Source: Cognatundibacterium squillarum (GTDB lineage Bacteria; Pseudomonadota; Gammaproteobacteria; Burkholderiales; Burkholderiaceae_D). Taken from it: a stretch of 64,000 nt of DNA. The notes beneath the pieces are model-generated. The model saw nothing but the letters and a program-made list of their open reading frames with translations, had not been told where the DNA came from and did not search any database. The translations under genes were made by a program, and so were the position numbers. Positions 42,248 through 52,446 of the stretch are shown in pieces (the stretch's first letter is position 1; every line of letters starts with the position of its first letter). The stretch is from the NCBI RefSeq assembly GCF_014652435.1, contig NZ_BMYU01000011.1, positions 1 through 64,000 on the forward strand, written 5' to 3'.

Positions 42248-43564
42248 TTAAAGCTTAAACGCCGTTACCGGCAACTGCACTTCGACGCAGGCGCCGCCGG
42301 AAGGCAGATTCTGCGCACTGACTGAACCACCCAGCTTACGCACAACATTCATCACAAAGAATAACCCGAGTCCGCTGCCGGCACGCCCCTTAGTCGATTG
42401 ATATGGCTGCCCCAGTTTTTCCAGTATGGCTGCCCGGAAACCGGGACCGCGGTCGGTCACACGCAGGGTCAGCGCATCCTGCTCGCGCAAGACCTCGAAA
42501 CAAATCCAGTCCGGCGATGCTTCCAGTGCGTTATCCAGTACATTACAAATCATCTGCTTCAGCGCCACATCGGACACGACCGGAATATCTTCCGGATTAC
42601 GGTTGTGATACTCAAATCCTGTTACCTGACGAGTCGTTCGAAACTCTTCCGCCAGCGCATCCAGAAAATGATTCAACGTCGTTTTTGCGGCTGATTCTCC
42701 GCGTGCTTCACCGGCTGACAACAATACACCACTCACGATACTCTTGCAGCGCTTGAGCTGATGCTGCATTTCATTCAGTTCTTCCAGCAATTCCGGATTA
42801 TCACGAAACTCCGGCATACGTCGCCAGTCGCCAAGAATCACTGACAAGGTCGCCAGTGGTGTGCCCAGCTCATGCGCTGCACCGGACGCCAGCAAACCCA
42901 TGCGAACGATGTGTTCCTCTTCTGCAGCCTGCTGCTGCAAACCGGCCAGCTGCACATCGCGTTCTTTCAGATTGCGGTTAATCCGGGTCAGGAAATACAC
43001 CAGCAAGCCTGCATTCAGCAAAAAGCAGATCAGCATGCCGTCCCGGTACAGACCAAACAGACTGAACGGAGAATCAAAAGGAAGCTGCAAAGGCAGCGAA
43101 TAGCGTGACAGCCCCATCAGACAGACTGTCGTAATGGCGACGACCAGCCAGGTTGACCAGACTTCCAGCAGAACTGCACTCAGAATAACCTGCAGAAGAT
43201 ATAAAAATGCAAAGGGATTGCCGGTTCCGCCACTCAGATACAGCTGAGCGGTCAGCGTACCGATATCGACCAGCAGCGCGAAAAACAGCTGGCGGTTAGA
43301 AACACTGACCTCTTCATGCCAGCGCAGATGGCTGCCGATATTGAATGCAATCAGTACCGCCAGCACGTACAGCATTGGCAAAATCGGCAAACGGATTCCG
43401 AATCCCTGCGTTGCCAGCAGAATCGTGGAAATCTGTCCGATCACTGCCAGCCAGCGCAGATGGATCAGCTGCAGCATATTCTTATGCCCGGCAAAGTTCT
43501 CAAACTCTGCCGCACCCGCAGACAAAGACTTCCAGTGCTTTTGTAAGGCACTTCTGGCAGACAT
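42248..43564 (-). CDS. regB: RegB/PrrB/ActS-type redox sensor kinase
   Basis: The 438-residue kinase has about six membrane helices in residues 30-200, with the RegB heptapeptide GGTGNPF (quinone-binding) near residue 117. The phospho-acceptor His is in GAAHELGTPLATLSVIL near residue 228, the conserved redox Cys in LKRCKSIVSG near residue 272, and ATPase boxes are NVLDNALEAS, DRGPGF and GSGLGLFFV. Both the heptapeptide and the Cys are the elements that let RegB respond to quinone pool and oxygen. Upstream lie surf1 and cyoDCBA on the same strand. Confidence 0.9.
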   Translation of the reverse strand: MSARSALQKHWKSLSAGAAEFENFAGHKNMLQLIHLRWLAVIGQISTILLATQGFGIRLPILPMLYVLAVLIAFNIGSHLRWHEEVSVSNRQLFFALLVDIGTLTAQLYLSGGTGNPFAFLYLLQVILSAVLLEVWSTWLVVAITTVCLMGLSRYSLPLQLPFDSPFSLFGLYRDGMLICFLLNAGLLVYFLTRINRNLKERDVQLAGLQQQAAEEEHIVRMGLLASGAAHELGTPLATLSVILGDWRRMPEFRDNPELLEELNEMQHQLKRCKSIVSGVLLSAGEARGESAAKTTLNHFLDALAEEFRTTRQVTGFEYHNRNPEDIPVVSDVALKQMICNVLDNALEASPDWICFEVLREQDALTLRVTDRGPGFRAAILEKLGQPYQSTKGRAGSGLGLFFVMNVVRKLGGSVSAQNLPSGGACVEVQLPVTAFKL

Positions 43565-43586
43565 CAGACTCTCCTGCTATCAGCGC

Positions 43587-44363
43587 TCAGTCGCTGTCAT
43601 CACGACGATGGTGACGAATTAACCGGTATCCGACCAGTGACAATGCAGCAAGGGTAAACCATGTGAGGGCATATACAACATGGCTGTTCTGAAAGCGGAT
43701 CACTGTCAGTCCGGTAACCGGGCCGTCACTGACTTCTTTACCCGCCTCCTGATCGACAAAATACGGTGCAGGATCTTTCAGCCCCATCGCCTGCCCCATC
43801 GCAGCCACATCACGGGAGTACCAGCGTCTGGCGGCTGGATCATTCTGCCGCAACAAACTTCCGGCAGGTTCGCTGATCCGCAACAGGCCGGACAGACTGA
43901 GCATTTCGCTGTCACTGCGTTTCAGTTCTGCATCGAATGCAGCCATATTTTTGACAAACCCGCGGTTGATCAGCACCTGCTCACCGTTATCTCGCGTCAG
44001 CGGTGTCATGACCCAGTAACCACTGCCATGCACGGTGGATGCAACAACCGGCAGGCTCAGACTGTAATGCAGACGCCCCTGCAAGCTGACATGCAGGTAT
44101 TCCGACCGGTCCCTGCTGACAGCTGGCCAGTCTTGCCGTCCGGGGGCATTCACCGCTGCCTGATGTACCCGGCTTTCAACGCGCTGAATCAGATCCAGCT
44201 TCCATTGCCAGCGATATACCTGCCAGCAACCGAGAGAAAATAAAATGACAAAAACCACTCCGGTACAAATTGCCAGCCAAAGGCTGGCAGATTGACGGGA
44301 GTGGTCACCGGAGCCGGTTACGGCCTGCGCCGTAACCTGATTACCGTGATCTGCCGGAGACAT
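43587..44363 (-). CDS. SURF1-family oxidase assembly protein
   Basis: The 258-residue protein has two membrane helices, WLAICTGVVFVILFSLGCWQVYRWQWK near residue 30 and VVYALTWFTLAALSLVGYRLI near the end, flanking a periplasmic domain. The family motifs are LGCWQVYRWQWKLDLI, VHGSGYWVMTPLTRDNGEQVLINRGFV and the N-x-x-YALTWF end. SURF1 proteins help insert haem into subunit I of haem-copper oxidases. Its ATG overlaps the cyoD stop, so it is part of the cyo operon. cyoE (haem O synthase) is not present here. Confidence 0.87.
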   Translation of the reverse strand: MSPADHGNQVTAQAVTGSGDHSRQSASLWLAICTGVVFVILFSLGCWQVYRWQWKLDLIQRVESRVHQAAVNAPGRQDWPAVSRDRSEYLHVSLQGRLHYSLSLPVVASTVHGSGYWVMTPLTRDNGEQVLINRGFVKNMAAFDAELKRSDSEMLSLSGLLRISEPAGSLLRQNDPAARRWYSRDVAAMGQAMGLKDPAPYFVDQEAGKEVSDGPVTGLTVIRFQNSHVVYALTWFTLAALSLVGYRLIRHHRRDDSD

Positions 44364-44803
44364 TACATGTTCGGCATTTTCTGGCCATCCTGCTTTACCG
44401 GCTCCTGCTGAAAGGACTCCGGTTTCGGCTCATGATCCATGATCATCGATGGCATCATATTGTGGTTCAGGTGATGCATTACCCACAAAGAACCGGTCAG
44501 CATAATGACGACCAGAATCGTGGTAAAGATCAGCGACAACATGTTCCAGCCGCCTTCCGATTTGGAATTCATGTGCAGGAAATAAACCATATGAACAACG
44601 ATCTGTACCGCTGCAAATGCCAGCAAGACATAACCGGTGGTTGCAGGATCTTTGATCACTTTGCCCATCACCAGCCAGAACGGAATCGCTGTCAGAATCA
44701 CCGACAGAATAAAGCCCGTCGCGTAACTTTTCAGATCGCCATGGCTGTGATCATCGTGATGGTCGTGATGACCATGTGCGGAATGTTCGTGATGTGCACT
44801 CAT
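44363..44803 (-). CDS. cyoD: Cytochrome bo3 quinol oxidase subunit IV
   Basis: The 146-residue protein has a His/Asp-rich N-terminus (HHEHSAHGHHDHHDDHSHG), three membrane helices (FILSVILTAIPFWLVMGKV, YVLLAFAAVQIVVHMVYFLHM, LIFTTILVVIMLTGSLWVMHHLNHNMM) and a C-terminal extension of about 25 residues. The helices match CyoD of the ubiquinol oxidase. The His-rich start could bind metal and is longer than in E. coli. It overlaps cyoC by four bases. Confidence 0.93.
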   Translation of the reverse strand: MSAHHEHSAHGHHDHHDDHSHGDLKSYATGFILSVILTAIPFWLVMGKVIKDPATTGYVLLAFAAVQIVVHMVYFLHMNSKSEGGWNMLSLIFTTILVVIMLTGSLWVMHHLNHNMMPSMIMDHEPKPESFQQEPVKQDGQKMPNM

Positions 44804-45432
44804 GGCAGAACTCCCATCAGATAAACAAAGGTAAATACGCCAATCCAGACAATATCCAGGAAGTGCCAGAACAAAGACAGGCAGTTCAGACGGCGCATGT
44901 TAGCACCGGTCAGACCGTGACGCTTCAGCTGGAAGCACAGTGTTACCAGCCAGACGATACCAAAAGTAACGTGCAGACCGTGGGTCGCGACCAGAGAGAA
45001 GAACGCTGTCAGGAAACCACTGCGCTGCGGACCTGCACCTTCATGCAGCAAGTGCATGAATTCGTACAGTTCCAGGCTGATAAAGCCGGCACCGAAGATA
45101 CCGGTAACGACCAGCCACAGAATCGTTGCATTCAGACGTTTCTTCTGTGCTTCCAGCATCGCAAAACCATAGGTAATCGATGACAGCAACAGCAACGATG
45201 TATTGATTGCCACCAGTGGCAGATCAAACAATTCAGCACCGGTAGGACCACCTGCATAGTTACGGCCGAGCACCGCGTACGCTGCGAACAGACACGCAAA
45301 GATCAGACAGTCACTCATCAGATAAATCCAGAAGCCCAGCATAGTGCCGTTTTCCGGATGATGTTCCAGAACGTAGTAGCGAGAATTCCCGTGGGTTTTC
45401 TGCACTTCAGGAGAAATAACGATATCAGACAT
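44800..45432 (-). CDS. cyoC: Cytochrome bo3 quinol oxidase subunit III
   Basis: The 210-residue protein has five membrane helices typical of CyoC. Motifs are [60 protein letters not shown], and [18 protein letters not shown]. It overlaps cyoB by eight bases at its start and cyoD by four at its end, indicating coupled translation. Confidence 0.94.
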   Translation of the reverse strand: MSDIVISPEVQKTHGNSRYYVLEHHPENGTMLGFWIYLMSDCLIFACLFAAYAVLGRNYAGGPTGAELFDLPLVAINTSLLLLSSITYGFAMLEAQKKRLNATILWLVVTGIFGAGFISLELYEFMHLLHEGAGPQRSGFLTAFFSLVATHGLHVTFGIVWLVTLCFQLKRHGLTGANMRRLNCLSLFWHFLDIVWIGVFTFVYLMGVLP

Positions 45433-47428
45433 GATTAGCTAACAAACGTGTGCGTTCATCTTCAGTGCGGGTGACTTCTTCCGCAGAGATGTAGTAATCG
45501 CGGTTGTAATTAAAGGTATGGATGATGATGGCAGCCAGCAAGACAGCGAAGCCAACCACTGCAACCAGCCACATGTGCCAGATCACAGCAAAACCAACCA
45601 GACCACTCAGCGCGGCGATAATGAAACCCGCACCTGTATTTTTAGGCATGTGAATCGCGATAAAGTCTTTTACCGGACGTGTGTAGCCATTTTTCTTCAT
45701 ATCAGCCCATGCATCAGATTCATGTACATGCGGCGTGAATGCGAAGTTGTAGTTTGCCGGTGGAGAAGAAGTTGCCCATTCCAGAGTACGGCCACCCCAT
45801 GGATCACCGGTCACATCACGTAACTGTTCACGACGCATGAAGCTGACGAACAACTGAATCAGGAAAGAACCGATACCCAGCGCAATCAGTACAGCACCGA
45901 TAGCAGCGATCACGAACCAGATTTGCAGGGAACCATCTTCAAAGTGGCTCACACGGCGGGTCACGCCCATCAGGCCCAGTACGTACAGCGGCATAAATGC
46001 CAGATAGAAACCGACTACCCAGAACCAGAAGGAGCATTTACCCCAGAAATCATCCAGCTTGTAGCCGAATGCTTTCGGGAACCAGTAGTTAATCGCTGCG
46101 AATGTACCGAATACAACACCACCGATAATCACGTTATGGAAGTGAGCGATCAGGAACAGACTGTTATGCAGAACGAAGTCAGCAGGCGGAACAGCCAGCA
46201 GAACACCGGTCATACCACCGATCACGAAAGTAATCATGAACGCAACGGTCCACATCATCGGCAATTCGTAACGGATACGACCACGGTACATCGTGAACAA
46301 CCAGTTGAAAATCTTCGCGCCGGTCGGGATCGAAATAATCATCGTAGTGATACCGAAGAACGAGTTAACACTCGCACCCGAACCCATAGTGAAGAAGTGA
46401 TGCAGCCATACCAGATAAGACAGTACGGTAATCACAACGGTTGCGTACACCATCGATGTGTAGCCGAACAAACGCTTGGAGCAGAAGGTGGAAACCACTT
46501 CCGAGAACACACCGAAGATTGGCAGAACCAGAATGTAAACTTCAGGATGACCCCAGATCCAGATCAGATTCACGTACATCATGGCGCTGCCGCCCAGGTC
46601 GTTCGTGAAGAAGTTTGTACCGAACAGACGGTCAACCGACAACATTGCCAGCACTGCTGTCAGTACAGGGAATGCAGCAATAATCAGAACGTTAGTACAC
46701 AGCGCTGTCCATGTGAAAACAGGCATTTTCATCATGTTCATGCCCGGTGCGCGCATCTTAACGATGGTAACTACCAGATTCACACCGGACAACAGAGTAC
46801 CGACACCGGCAATCTGAAGCGCCCATATGTAGTAGTCGACCCCGACATCCGGACTTCCCAGAATACCGGAGAGTGGCGGATACGCGAGCCAGCCCGTACG
46901 TGCGAACTCACCGACAAACAGGGATACCATCACCAGCGCTGCACCGAAAGTCGTCATCCAGAAACTGAAGTTATTCAGGAACGGGAATGCAACGTCACGT
47001 GCACCGATTTGCAGCGGCACCACATAGTTCATCAGACCTGTCACGAATGGCATCGCGACAAAGAAAATCATGATCACACCGTGAGCAGTAAACACCTGAT
47101 CATAGTGGTGAGGCGGCAGGAAACCCGCGTTATCGCCAAATGCCAGCGCCTGTTGCGCACGCATCATCAGCGCATCCGCAAAACCGCGCAGGAACATGAT
47201 CAGACCAAGGATCATGTACATGATACCGATCTTCTTGTGATCGATACTTGTAATCCATTCACGCCACAGGTAGCCCCAGAGGCGGAAGTAAGTCAGTGCA
47301 CCCAGCAATGCCGCGCCGCCAAGGGCAACGCCGCAGAAGGTCGCAATCAGAATTGGCTCGTGGAGGGGAATTGCATCCCAACCCAGTCTGCCAAGCAATA
47401 GCGTAGACATATCCATTTGATTCAACAT
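45425..47428 (-). CDS. cyoB: Cytochrome bo3 quinol oxidase subunit I
   Basis: This 667-residue haem-copper oxidase catalytic subunit reduces O2 with electrons from ubiquinol and pumps protons. Visible motifs are [29 protein letters not shown] (haem b ligand His), [22 protein letters not shown] (CuB His and cross-linked Tyr, with the D-/K-channel region), [12 protein letters not shown] (CuB His pair), and [15 protein letters not shown] (haem o and b ligands). The N-terminal start is uncertain: ATG 47428 abuts an AAGGAT sequence, so ATG 47416 or 47410 may be used. Confidence 0.96.
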   Translation of the reverse strand: MLNQMDMSTLLLGRLGWDAIPLHEPILIATFCGVALGGAALLGALTYFRLWGYLWREWITSIDHKKIGIMYMILGLIMFLRGFADALMMRAQQALAFGDNAGFLPPHHYDQVFTAHGVIMIFFVAMPFVTGLMNYVVPLQIGARDVAFPFLNNFSFWMTTFGAALVMVSLFVGEFARTGWLAYPPLSGILGSPDVGVDYYIWALQIAGVGTLLSGVNLVVTIVKMRAPGMNMMKMPVFTWTALCTNVLIIAAFPVLTAVLAMLSVDRLFGTNFFTNDLGGSAMMYVNLIWIWGHPEVYILVLPIFGVFSEVVSTFCSKRLFGYTSMVYATVVITVLSYLVWLHHFFTMGSGASVNSFFGITTMIISIPTGAKIFNWLFTMYRGRIRYELPMMWTVAFMITFVIGGMTGVLLAVPPADFVLHNSLFLIAHFHNVIIGGVVFGTFAAINYWFPKAFGYKLDDFWGKCSFWFWVVGFYLAFMPLYVLGLMGVTRRVSHFEDGSLQIWFVIAAIGAVLIALGIGSFLIQLFVSFMRREQLRDVTGDPWGGRTLEWATSSPPANYNFAFTPHVHESDAWADMKKNGYTRPVKDFIAIHMPKNTGAGFIIAALSGLVGFAVIWHMWLVAVVGFAVLLAAIIIHTFNYNRDYYISAEEVTRTEDERTRLLANHV

Positions 47429-47430
47429 CC

Positions 47431-48444
47431 TTATTTCGCAGTGGTAGTCGTTGGTGTCGTACAGATTTCAGCTTCCGGACGACGACCTTGCGGGCTCTGT
47501 ACCAGCATATTGCCCAGCTTGCCGTTCATGGCGTTTTTCACGTTCGCATCAACAGTCATCATCTTGTCGAGACAAACTTCACCATCACGGACGCAGCGGT
47601 TCAGAATGGCGTGGTACAAATCTTTATCCACATTCGCAAACTGACGCACAGGATCTTTGATACTTGGTTTTTCCAGTTCCAGATAATTTGCGCGGTTCAG
47701 TTCACCCTGACCTGCTTTGGCTTTCTGCACCCATTGCGCAAACTCTTCTGTGCTCAGGCCGTGGAAAGTAAAGCGCATATCCGAATAGCCTGCACCGCTG
47801 TAGTTTGCGGAGAAGCCTTCATATTTACCTGCTTTATTGATCACAGCGTGTAACTGTGTCTGCATACCAGGCATCGCATAAATCTGACCAGCCAGCGCAG
47901 GAATAAAGAAGGAATTCATTGCGTGCGTCGCAGTAATTTTGAACTGGACGGGCACATCGACCGGCGCAGCCAGTTCATTCACAGTCGCAATACCTTGCTC
48001 CGGATAAATAAACAGCCATTTCCAGTCCATCGCAACCACTTCAACCACCAGTGGTTTTACCGACGCAGGCAACGGACGGTTTTCATCCAATCGTTCCAAC
48101 TTTCGATATGGATCAAGCTTATGCGTATAAATCCATGTCACCATGCCCAAAGCAATAATGATCAAGAGAGGTGCACCCCAGATCACGAGTTCGAGCTTAG
48201 TCGAATGATCCCATTCCGGATCGTACTTTGCGGAAGTGTTACTTTGACGGTAACGCCAGGCAAACAACAGGGTCAGCAAAATCACCGGAACGATGATCAA
48301 AAGCATCAAAACTGTCGAAATGACAATCAGCTTGCTCTGCTGAGCAGCGATGTCCCCGGATGGATTCATCACTACAGTGTTGCATCCAGCCATCAGTGCT
48401 GCGGAAAGCAATAGCAGTCCGCGACGAGCTAAACGTGAGTTCAT
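47431..48444 (-). CDS. cyoA: Cytochrome bo3 quinol oxidase subunit II
   Basis: The 337-residue precursor has a lipoprotein signal ending LMAGCN, two membrane helices ([23 protein letters not shown] and [21 protein letters not shown]), and a periplasmic cupredoxin domain with [20 protein letters not shown]. The CuA ligands of cytochrome c oxidases are missing, as is normal for quinol oxidases. ATG 48444 is chosen because it begins the lipoprotein signal; a longer frame to 48501 adds non-signal residues. It is the first gene of cyoABCD-surf1-regBA. Confidence 0.95.
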   Translation of the reverse strand: MNSRLARRGLLLLSAALMAGCNTVVMNPSGDIAAQQSKLIVISTVLMLLIIVPVILLTLLFAWRYRQSNTSAKYDPEWDHSTKLELVIWGAPLLIIIALGMVTWIYTHKLDPYRKLERLDENRPLPASVKPLVVEVVAMDWKWLFIYPEQGIATVNELAAPVDVPVQFKITATHAMNSFFIPALAGQIYAMPGMQTQLHAVINKAGKYEGFSANYSGAGYSDMRFTFHGLSTEEFAQWVQKAKAGQGELNRANYLELEKPSIKDPVRQFANVDKDLYHAILNRCVRDGEVCLDKMMTVDANVKNAMNGKLGNMLVQSPQGRRPEAEICTTPTTTTAK

Positions 48445-48600
48445 GCAGAAAAGTCCAGTCGAATCATAAAATCGTGGTAATGTACACTGACTGATAGGCA
48501 TTAGCGATTGGACGTTTTGTCCTACCCCTCCTATTCTGAAAACGGAACAGAGGGGCGTGTGCGAGGCGTCCGTACATCAACCACAACGACGGAGACGACT

Positions 48601-49938
48601 ATGCACATCATCAGCCAGAACGGCGACATCCGTGACGCCGGAGACCTCCCTACTTTGACTGACACCAGTCCAGCCAAACCATACAGCGTTGCCCCCGGCG
48701 AAATCGCCATCGGCGTGATTATAGGCCGAGCGTCGGAGTATTTCGACTTTTTTGTCTACGCAATTGCTTCCGTACTGATATTTCCTTCGGTCTTTTTTCC
48801 GTTTGCAGACAGACTTGAAGGTACTTTGTACGCGTTCACCATCTTTTCTTTTGCCTTTTTAGCACGTCCTGTTGGCACTATGATTTTCATGAATGTGCAG
48901 CAAAGACTGGGAAGGGAGGCGAAGCTGACCATTGCACTGGTATTACTGGGATTCTCTACCGCCGGAATTGCGTTTCTCCCCGGGTTTGATCAGATTGGTA
49001 CCAAGGCAATTGTGCTGTTAGCGCTCTTCCGCATAGGACAGGGACTGGCGCTGGGCGGTTCGTGGGACGGCCTCCCCTCGCTGCTGGCACTCAGTGCACC
49101 GGAAAACAAACGCGGCTGGTATGCGATGCTGGGTCAGCTTGGCGCGCCGACTGGCTTCATTCTGGCAGCCGGCATGTTTGCCTATATGCTGGCAGAACTG
49201 AAACCGGATGATTTCCTTGACTGGGGCTGGCGTTATCCTTTCTACGTCGCTTTTGCAATTAATGTTGTCGCCCTGTTTGCCCGTCTGCGCCTGGTATCCA
49301 CTGATGAATACACACATTTGCTGGAAGACCGCGAACTGCAACCTGTTAATGCACTGGAATTACTGAAAAATCAGGGCCGCAATGTCATTATCGGCGCGCT
49401 GGCTGCACTGGCAAGTTATGCACTATTCCATCTGGTCACGGTATTCCCGCTTTCCTGGATCACTTTATATTCCAACCGGAATCTGAGTGAGTTCCTGTAT
49501 CTGCAAGCAGGATTCGGTGTTCTGATGGCAGGCTCCATCGTGTTGTCCGGTGTTGTTGCCGACAAAATCGGCCGCCGCAACACACTGGGAACCCTCGCTG
49601 TACTGATCGGTATTTTCAGCGCCTTTGTACCAACACTGATGAAAGCTGGCGAAGCAGGTGAGAATATCTTCCTGTTTTTCGGCTATATCTTACTGGGTTT
49701 GTCTTACGGACAAGCTGCAGGTGCAGTGACCGCCAACTTCAGTGCGCAATACCGCTATACTGGCGCTGCGCTGACTTCTGATCTGTCATGGCTGATCGGT
49801 GCCGGCTTCGCGCCACTGGTTGCACTCGGGCTGTCTGCCCATTTTGGTCTGGCTTATGTCAGCCTGTACCTGCTTTCCGGCGCCGCCTGCTCGCTGGCAG
49901 TTTTGCATCTGAACCGCGCACTGGAAATCCGCAAGTAA
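48601..49938 (+). CDS. MFS transporter, metabolite:H+ symporter type
   Basis: The 445-residue protein has about 12 membrane helices. The first region, GEIAIGVIIGRASEYFDFFVYAIASVLIFPSVFF, has the E-x-x-D-F-F-V-Y pattern of the MHS subfamily (ShiA/ProP-like). A cytoplasmic loop RLGREAKLTIAL and VVADKIGRRNTLG represent the two MFS signature loops. ATG 48601 with GGAG upstream is used. It is divergent from cyoA, with a shared ~155-bp promoter region, so RegA may regulate both. Substrate unknown; organic acids or compatible solutes are the usual cargo. Confidence 0.87.
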   Translation: MHIISQNGDIRDAGDLPTLTDTSPAKPYSVAPGEIAIGVIIGRASEYFDFFVYAIASVLIFPSVFFPFADRLEGTLYAFTIFSFAFLARPVGTMIFMNVQQRLGREAKLTIALVLLGFSTAGIAFLPGFDQIGTKAIVLLALFRIGQGLALGGSWDGLPSLLALSAPENKRGWYAMLGQLGAPTGFILAAGMFAYMLAELKPDDFLDWGWRYPFYVAFAINVVALFARLRLVSTDEYTHLLEDRELQPVNALELLKNQGRNVIIGALAALASYALFHLVTVFPLSWITLYSNRNLSEFLYLQAGFGVLMAGSIVLSGVVADKIGRRNTLGTLAVLIGIFSAFVPTLMKAGEAGENIFLFFGYILLGLSYGQAAGAVTANFSAQYRYTGAALTSDLSWLIGAGFAPLVALGLSAHFGLAYVSLYLLSGAACSLAVLHLNRALEIRK

Positions 49939-49965
49939 GCCGGTTTTCGAATTCCGTGACCAATG

Positions 49966-49993
49966 AAAAACGGACGCAGCTGCGTCCGTTTTT
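49966..49993. terminator. Bidirectional terminator
   Basis: A perfect palindrome, AAAAACGGACGCA (49966-49978) and TGCGTCCGTTTTT (49981-49993), has a GC dinucleotide centre, A-run on one side and T-run on the other. It serves the MFS gene and the convergent sensor kinase gene. Confidence 0.88.
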
Positions 49994-50010
49994 CATTCCC
50001 TTTTTGCTTG

Positions 50011-51498
50011 TCAGCTTTGACTGCCATGTAAAGGCAGACTAACCCGTATCTGACAACCCACTCCCTTCGCTGCTCTGATCTGAATTTCCCCGTGCAGCGC
50101 CATCACTCTTTCCCGCATTCCGGCCAGACCGATCCCCTGACTCGCCTGCCCCGGCTCAAATCCGCATCCGTCATCGCTGATCTGCATCAGCAAGTGATTT
50201 GATTCCGCGTACAAATGCAGACGGAAGGTGTTTGCCTGCGCGTATTTCATCGTATTCGATAAAGCCTCTTGCGCAATGCGGTAAGCAGAAATCGCTAAGC
50301 GCTCGCTCAGTTCCGGCCAGTTTTCCTGTGCCTCAAATTCAAAGCGCGTTGCCGGACAAGATTGCTGCGCAACCCGCAGCATTTCCTCAAGCGCGCCAGC
50401 CAGACCCAGCACTTCCAGCACTTCGGGACGCAGGCGCTGCACCAGCTGGCGTCCGTTTGCGTATAAAGATTTACTGATTTCAGCGATTTGCCCTGCCAGT
50501 TGCACAATATCCTGCTGAGACTGCTGATGACCGCCCTGCGCCAGTTGCACAATTCGCTGCGCCAGTAATTTCGTTCCGACCAGAGAAGCGTTCAGTTCGT
50601 CATGGATTTCAACCGCAATACTCTGACGTTCCTGCTCAATCGCCTCATGCATACGGCCAAGCAAGTGACGTATTTCCTCGCGCGCTGCCCAGGCATCATT
50701 ACGCGATTGTTCCAGCTCCCGCGTACGTTCTGCGACCAGTGCTTCCATACGATGGCGTGCTGCATCGAGACTGTCACTCATCTGATTAATGCTTTGCTGC
50801 AGCTCGCCCAGCTCTCCCTTATCCAGCGCGACCAGGCGCTCCGGACGCTCGCCCTGCCGGATTGCACGAATCGCCTGCATGGCCTGCTCCAGCCCGTTAG
50901 TCAGCCTGCCGGATAACTGCGCTACAACGAACATACTGACCAGCAATGCCAGCGAAGTAATCAGGATACCGACCGAAAATTGCTGGGAACGTTTTGCCAG
51001 TGCCTGTTTTGCCGTCAGGGCAATGCGGATCGTGCCGATTTTTTCCTGATTCAGCATTGCCGGCTGCGTGCCGGATGCACCACCGGACTGCTGCAAACTC
51101 ACCCAGTACACAGGCTTATGCACCACCGCTTCGGTCAGCACATCCGGCGGGCGTATCGGGGTTTTACCGTTCGTTTCATGCAGTACCGGCTGACGCTTTT
51201 CACCGTAAATCGTGACGGACAGTATCTCCGGATCAGATTTCAGCAAGGTTTGCACACTTTCCCTTACCTGTGTCAGCTGCCCCTGACTCAGTGCATAGGC
51301 AGTGCGGTTCGCCAGTGTGACTGCCGCCGTCTGTCCGTGACTGCGCAATTCTTCACGTACCTCGCGGTCACGGGCTGAATACGCATACCAGACCACAGAA
51401 GCAAACAGATACAAAGTCGGCAGCACACATAAGGCGATAATCTGCCAGCGCAGACTGCCACTGGCACGCAGCAAGGATTGCCAGAGTTCGCGCATCAC
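50011..51498 (-). CDS. NarX-type sensor histidine kinase (HisKA_3)
   Basis: The 495-residue kinase has an N-terminal membrane helix (IIALCVLPTLYLFASVVWYAY), a periplasmic domain of about 130 residues, a second helix (FSVGILITSLALLVSMFVVAQ), and a HAMP domain ending near residue 255. A short coiled coil leads to the HisKA_3 box QSIAVEIHDELNASLVGTKLLAQRI near residue 298. The ATPase part has EALSNTMKYAQA, DDGCGFEPGQASQGIGLAGMRERV. The NarX/UhpB family phosphorylates LuxR-type regulators, here the gene that overlaps its start by four bases. Signal unknown. Confidence 0.9.
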   Translation of the reverse strand: MMRELWQSLLRASGSLRWQIIALCVLPTLYLFASVVWYAYSARDREVREELRSHGQTAAVTLANRTAYALSQGQLTQVRESVQTLLKSDPEILSVTIYGEKRQPVLHETNGKTPIRPPDVLTEAVVHKPVYWVSLQQSGGASGTQPAMLNQEKIGTIRIALTAKQALAKRSQQFSVGILITSLALLVSMFVVAQLSGRLTNGLEQAMQAIRAIRQGERPERLVALDKGELGELQQSINQMSDSLDAARHRMEALVAERTRELEQSRNDAWAAREEIRHLLGRMHEAIEQERQSIAVEIHDELNASLVGTKLLAQRIVQLAQGGHQQSQQDIVQLAGQIAEISKSLYANGRQLVQRLRPEVLEVLGLAGALEEMLRVAQQSCPATRFEFEAQENWPELSERLAISAYRIAQEALSNTMKYAQANTFRLHLYAESNHLLMQISDDGCGFEPGQASQGIGLAGMRERVMALHGEIQIRAAKGVGCQIRVSLPLHGSQS

Positions 51499-52133
51499 GG
51501 CTCAATTAAGCCATATTTCACAGCAAGACGCGTGATGTGCGCCGGACGATGCGCATCCAGCTTTTCTTTGATGGCCTGACTGGTATTACTGATCGTTTTC
51601 AGCGACAGTTCCAGGCGCTCTGCAATTTCGGCGTTGGTTAAACCCTCCGCCATCAGGCGGAAAATTTCCAGATCGCGCTCATTCAGCACCGATTGCGGCG
51701 ACATATCACCACGCACCGACAGGTTCGCCAGCCGCTCAGCAATCGCACGCGGAAAATACAGGCTGCCTGCCGCTGCTTTTGTGACGGCTTCTAATAACTC
51801 GGCCGGATCACAGTCTTTACTGACAAAAGCACGCGCACCGGTGCGATACGCTTCACGAATCAGGCTGTCCTGATCAAACTGACTTAAAAAAATCAGATTC
51901 GCATCCGCATCCTGCTGCAGAATCTGGCGTGCTGCATCCAGCCCGGTCTGGCGCGTGCCAAACCGGATATCCAGCAAGGCCACGTCCGGCCGTAATGCCT
52001 GATACTGCGCCAGCGCCTCTTCCGGCGTGCGCGCCCTGCCAACAATTTCCAGACCCGCCGAAGCCAGTGTCATAGCAAAGCCATCCATCACAATCGGATG
52101 ATCATCCGCCAGCAAAACCCGCAAACCTTCCAT
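51495..52133 (-). CDS. NarL/FixJ-family response regulator
   Basis: The 212-residue regulator has a receiver domain (VLLADDHPIVMDGFAMTL, phospho-Asp in VALLDIRFG near residue 55, and Lys in AFVSKDCDPAELLEAV) and a LuxR-type HTH (LNERDLEIFRLMAEGLTNAEIAERLELSLKTISNTSQAIKEKL) near residue 150-192. It overlaps the sensor kinase start by four bases. Two palindromes 22 bp apart lie directly upstream of its start (52151-52185) and may be autoregulatory sites. Confidence 0.92.
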   Translation of the reverse strand: MEGLRVLLADDHPIVMDGFAMTLASAGLEIVGRARTPEEALAQYQALRPDVALLDIRFGTRQTGLDAARQILQQDADANLIFLSQFDQDSLIREAYRTGARAFVSKDCDPAELLEAVTKAAAGSLYFPRAIAERLANLSVRGDMSPQSVLNERDLEIFRLMAEGLTNAEIAERLELSLKTISNTSQAIKEKLDAHRPAHITRLAVKYGLIEP

Positions 52134-52446
52134 AGCAACACCTCAAATTACGCTTGAAGCGCAATTTTAATGCACTTCGAGTGCAATTTTGTTGTTTTCC
52201 ATCACTTCATCAGCCGTTCAGTTTTCAGCTGTCGAAATTCACTTCTTGCGGGAATCTGCATTAAAAACGGTGAAAATTCAGAAAAAATCCGGCAAAACAC
52301 AGCAATTCAATACCCTAAAAGCGGTTACTTCCAAAGCTGCCCACAATATTTTTTCCGCACGCCAATCCAACAATTGCTTTTCAAGAGCATTTTTTATTGC
52401 TATCGTAAAACCATCAAAACAACTCACTGATAGCAAGGAGGCGCAC
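52134..52446. other. Divergent promoter region, regulator / tonB
   Basis: About 310 bp without a gene, between the NarL-type regulator and tonB. It holds the paired palindromes at 52151-52185 near the regulator, and AT-rich DNA in the centre. A strong AAGGAGG site lies directly before tonB. No further structure was identified. Confidence 0.6.
52151..52185. promoter_or_regulatory. Two tandem palindromes, centres 22 bp apart
   Basis: CGCTTGAAGCG (52151-52161) and TGCACTTCGAGTGCA (52171-52185) are both perfect palindromes with an odd centre. Each is followed by an AATTTT block, so the pair forms a direct repeat with a 22-bp period, two helical turns. They lie 18 bp upstream of the NarL-type regulator start. 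Confidence 0.55.

Noticed and set aside
45923-47401. 492-codon open frame on the + strand opposite cyoB
   Set aside because: It is the antisense shadow of the highly conserved, codon-biased cyoB gene. The peptide is rich in His, Gln and Arg with no domain character.
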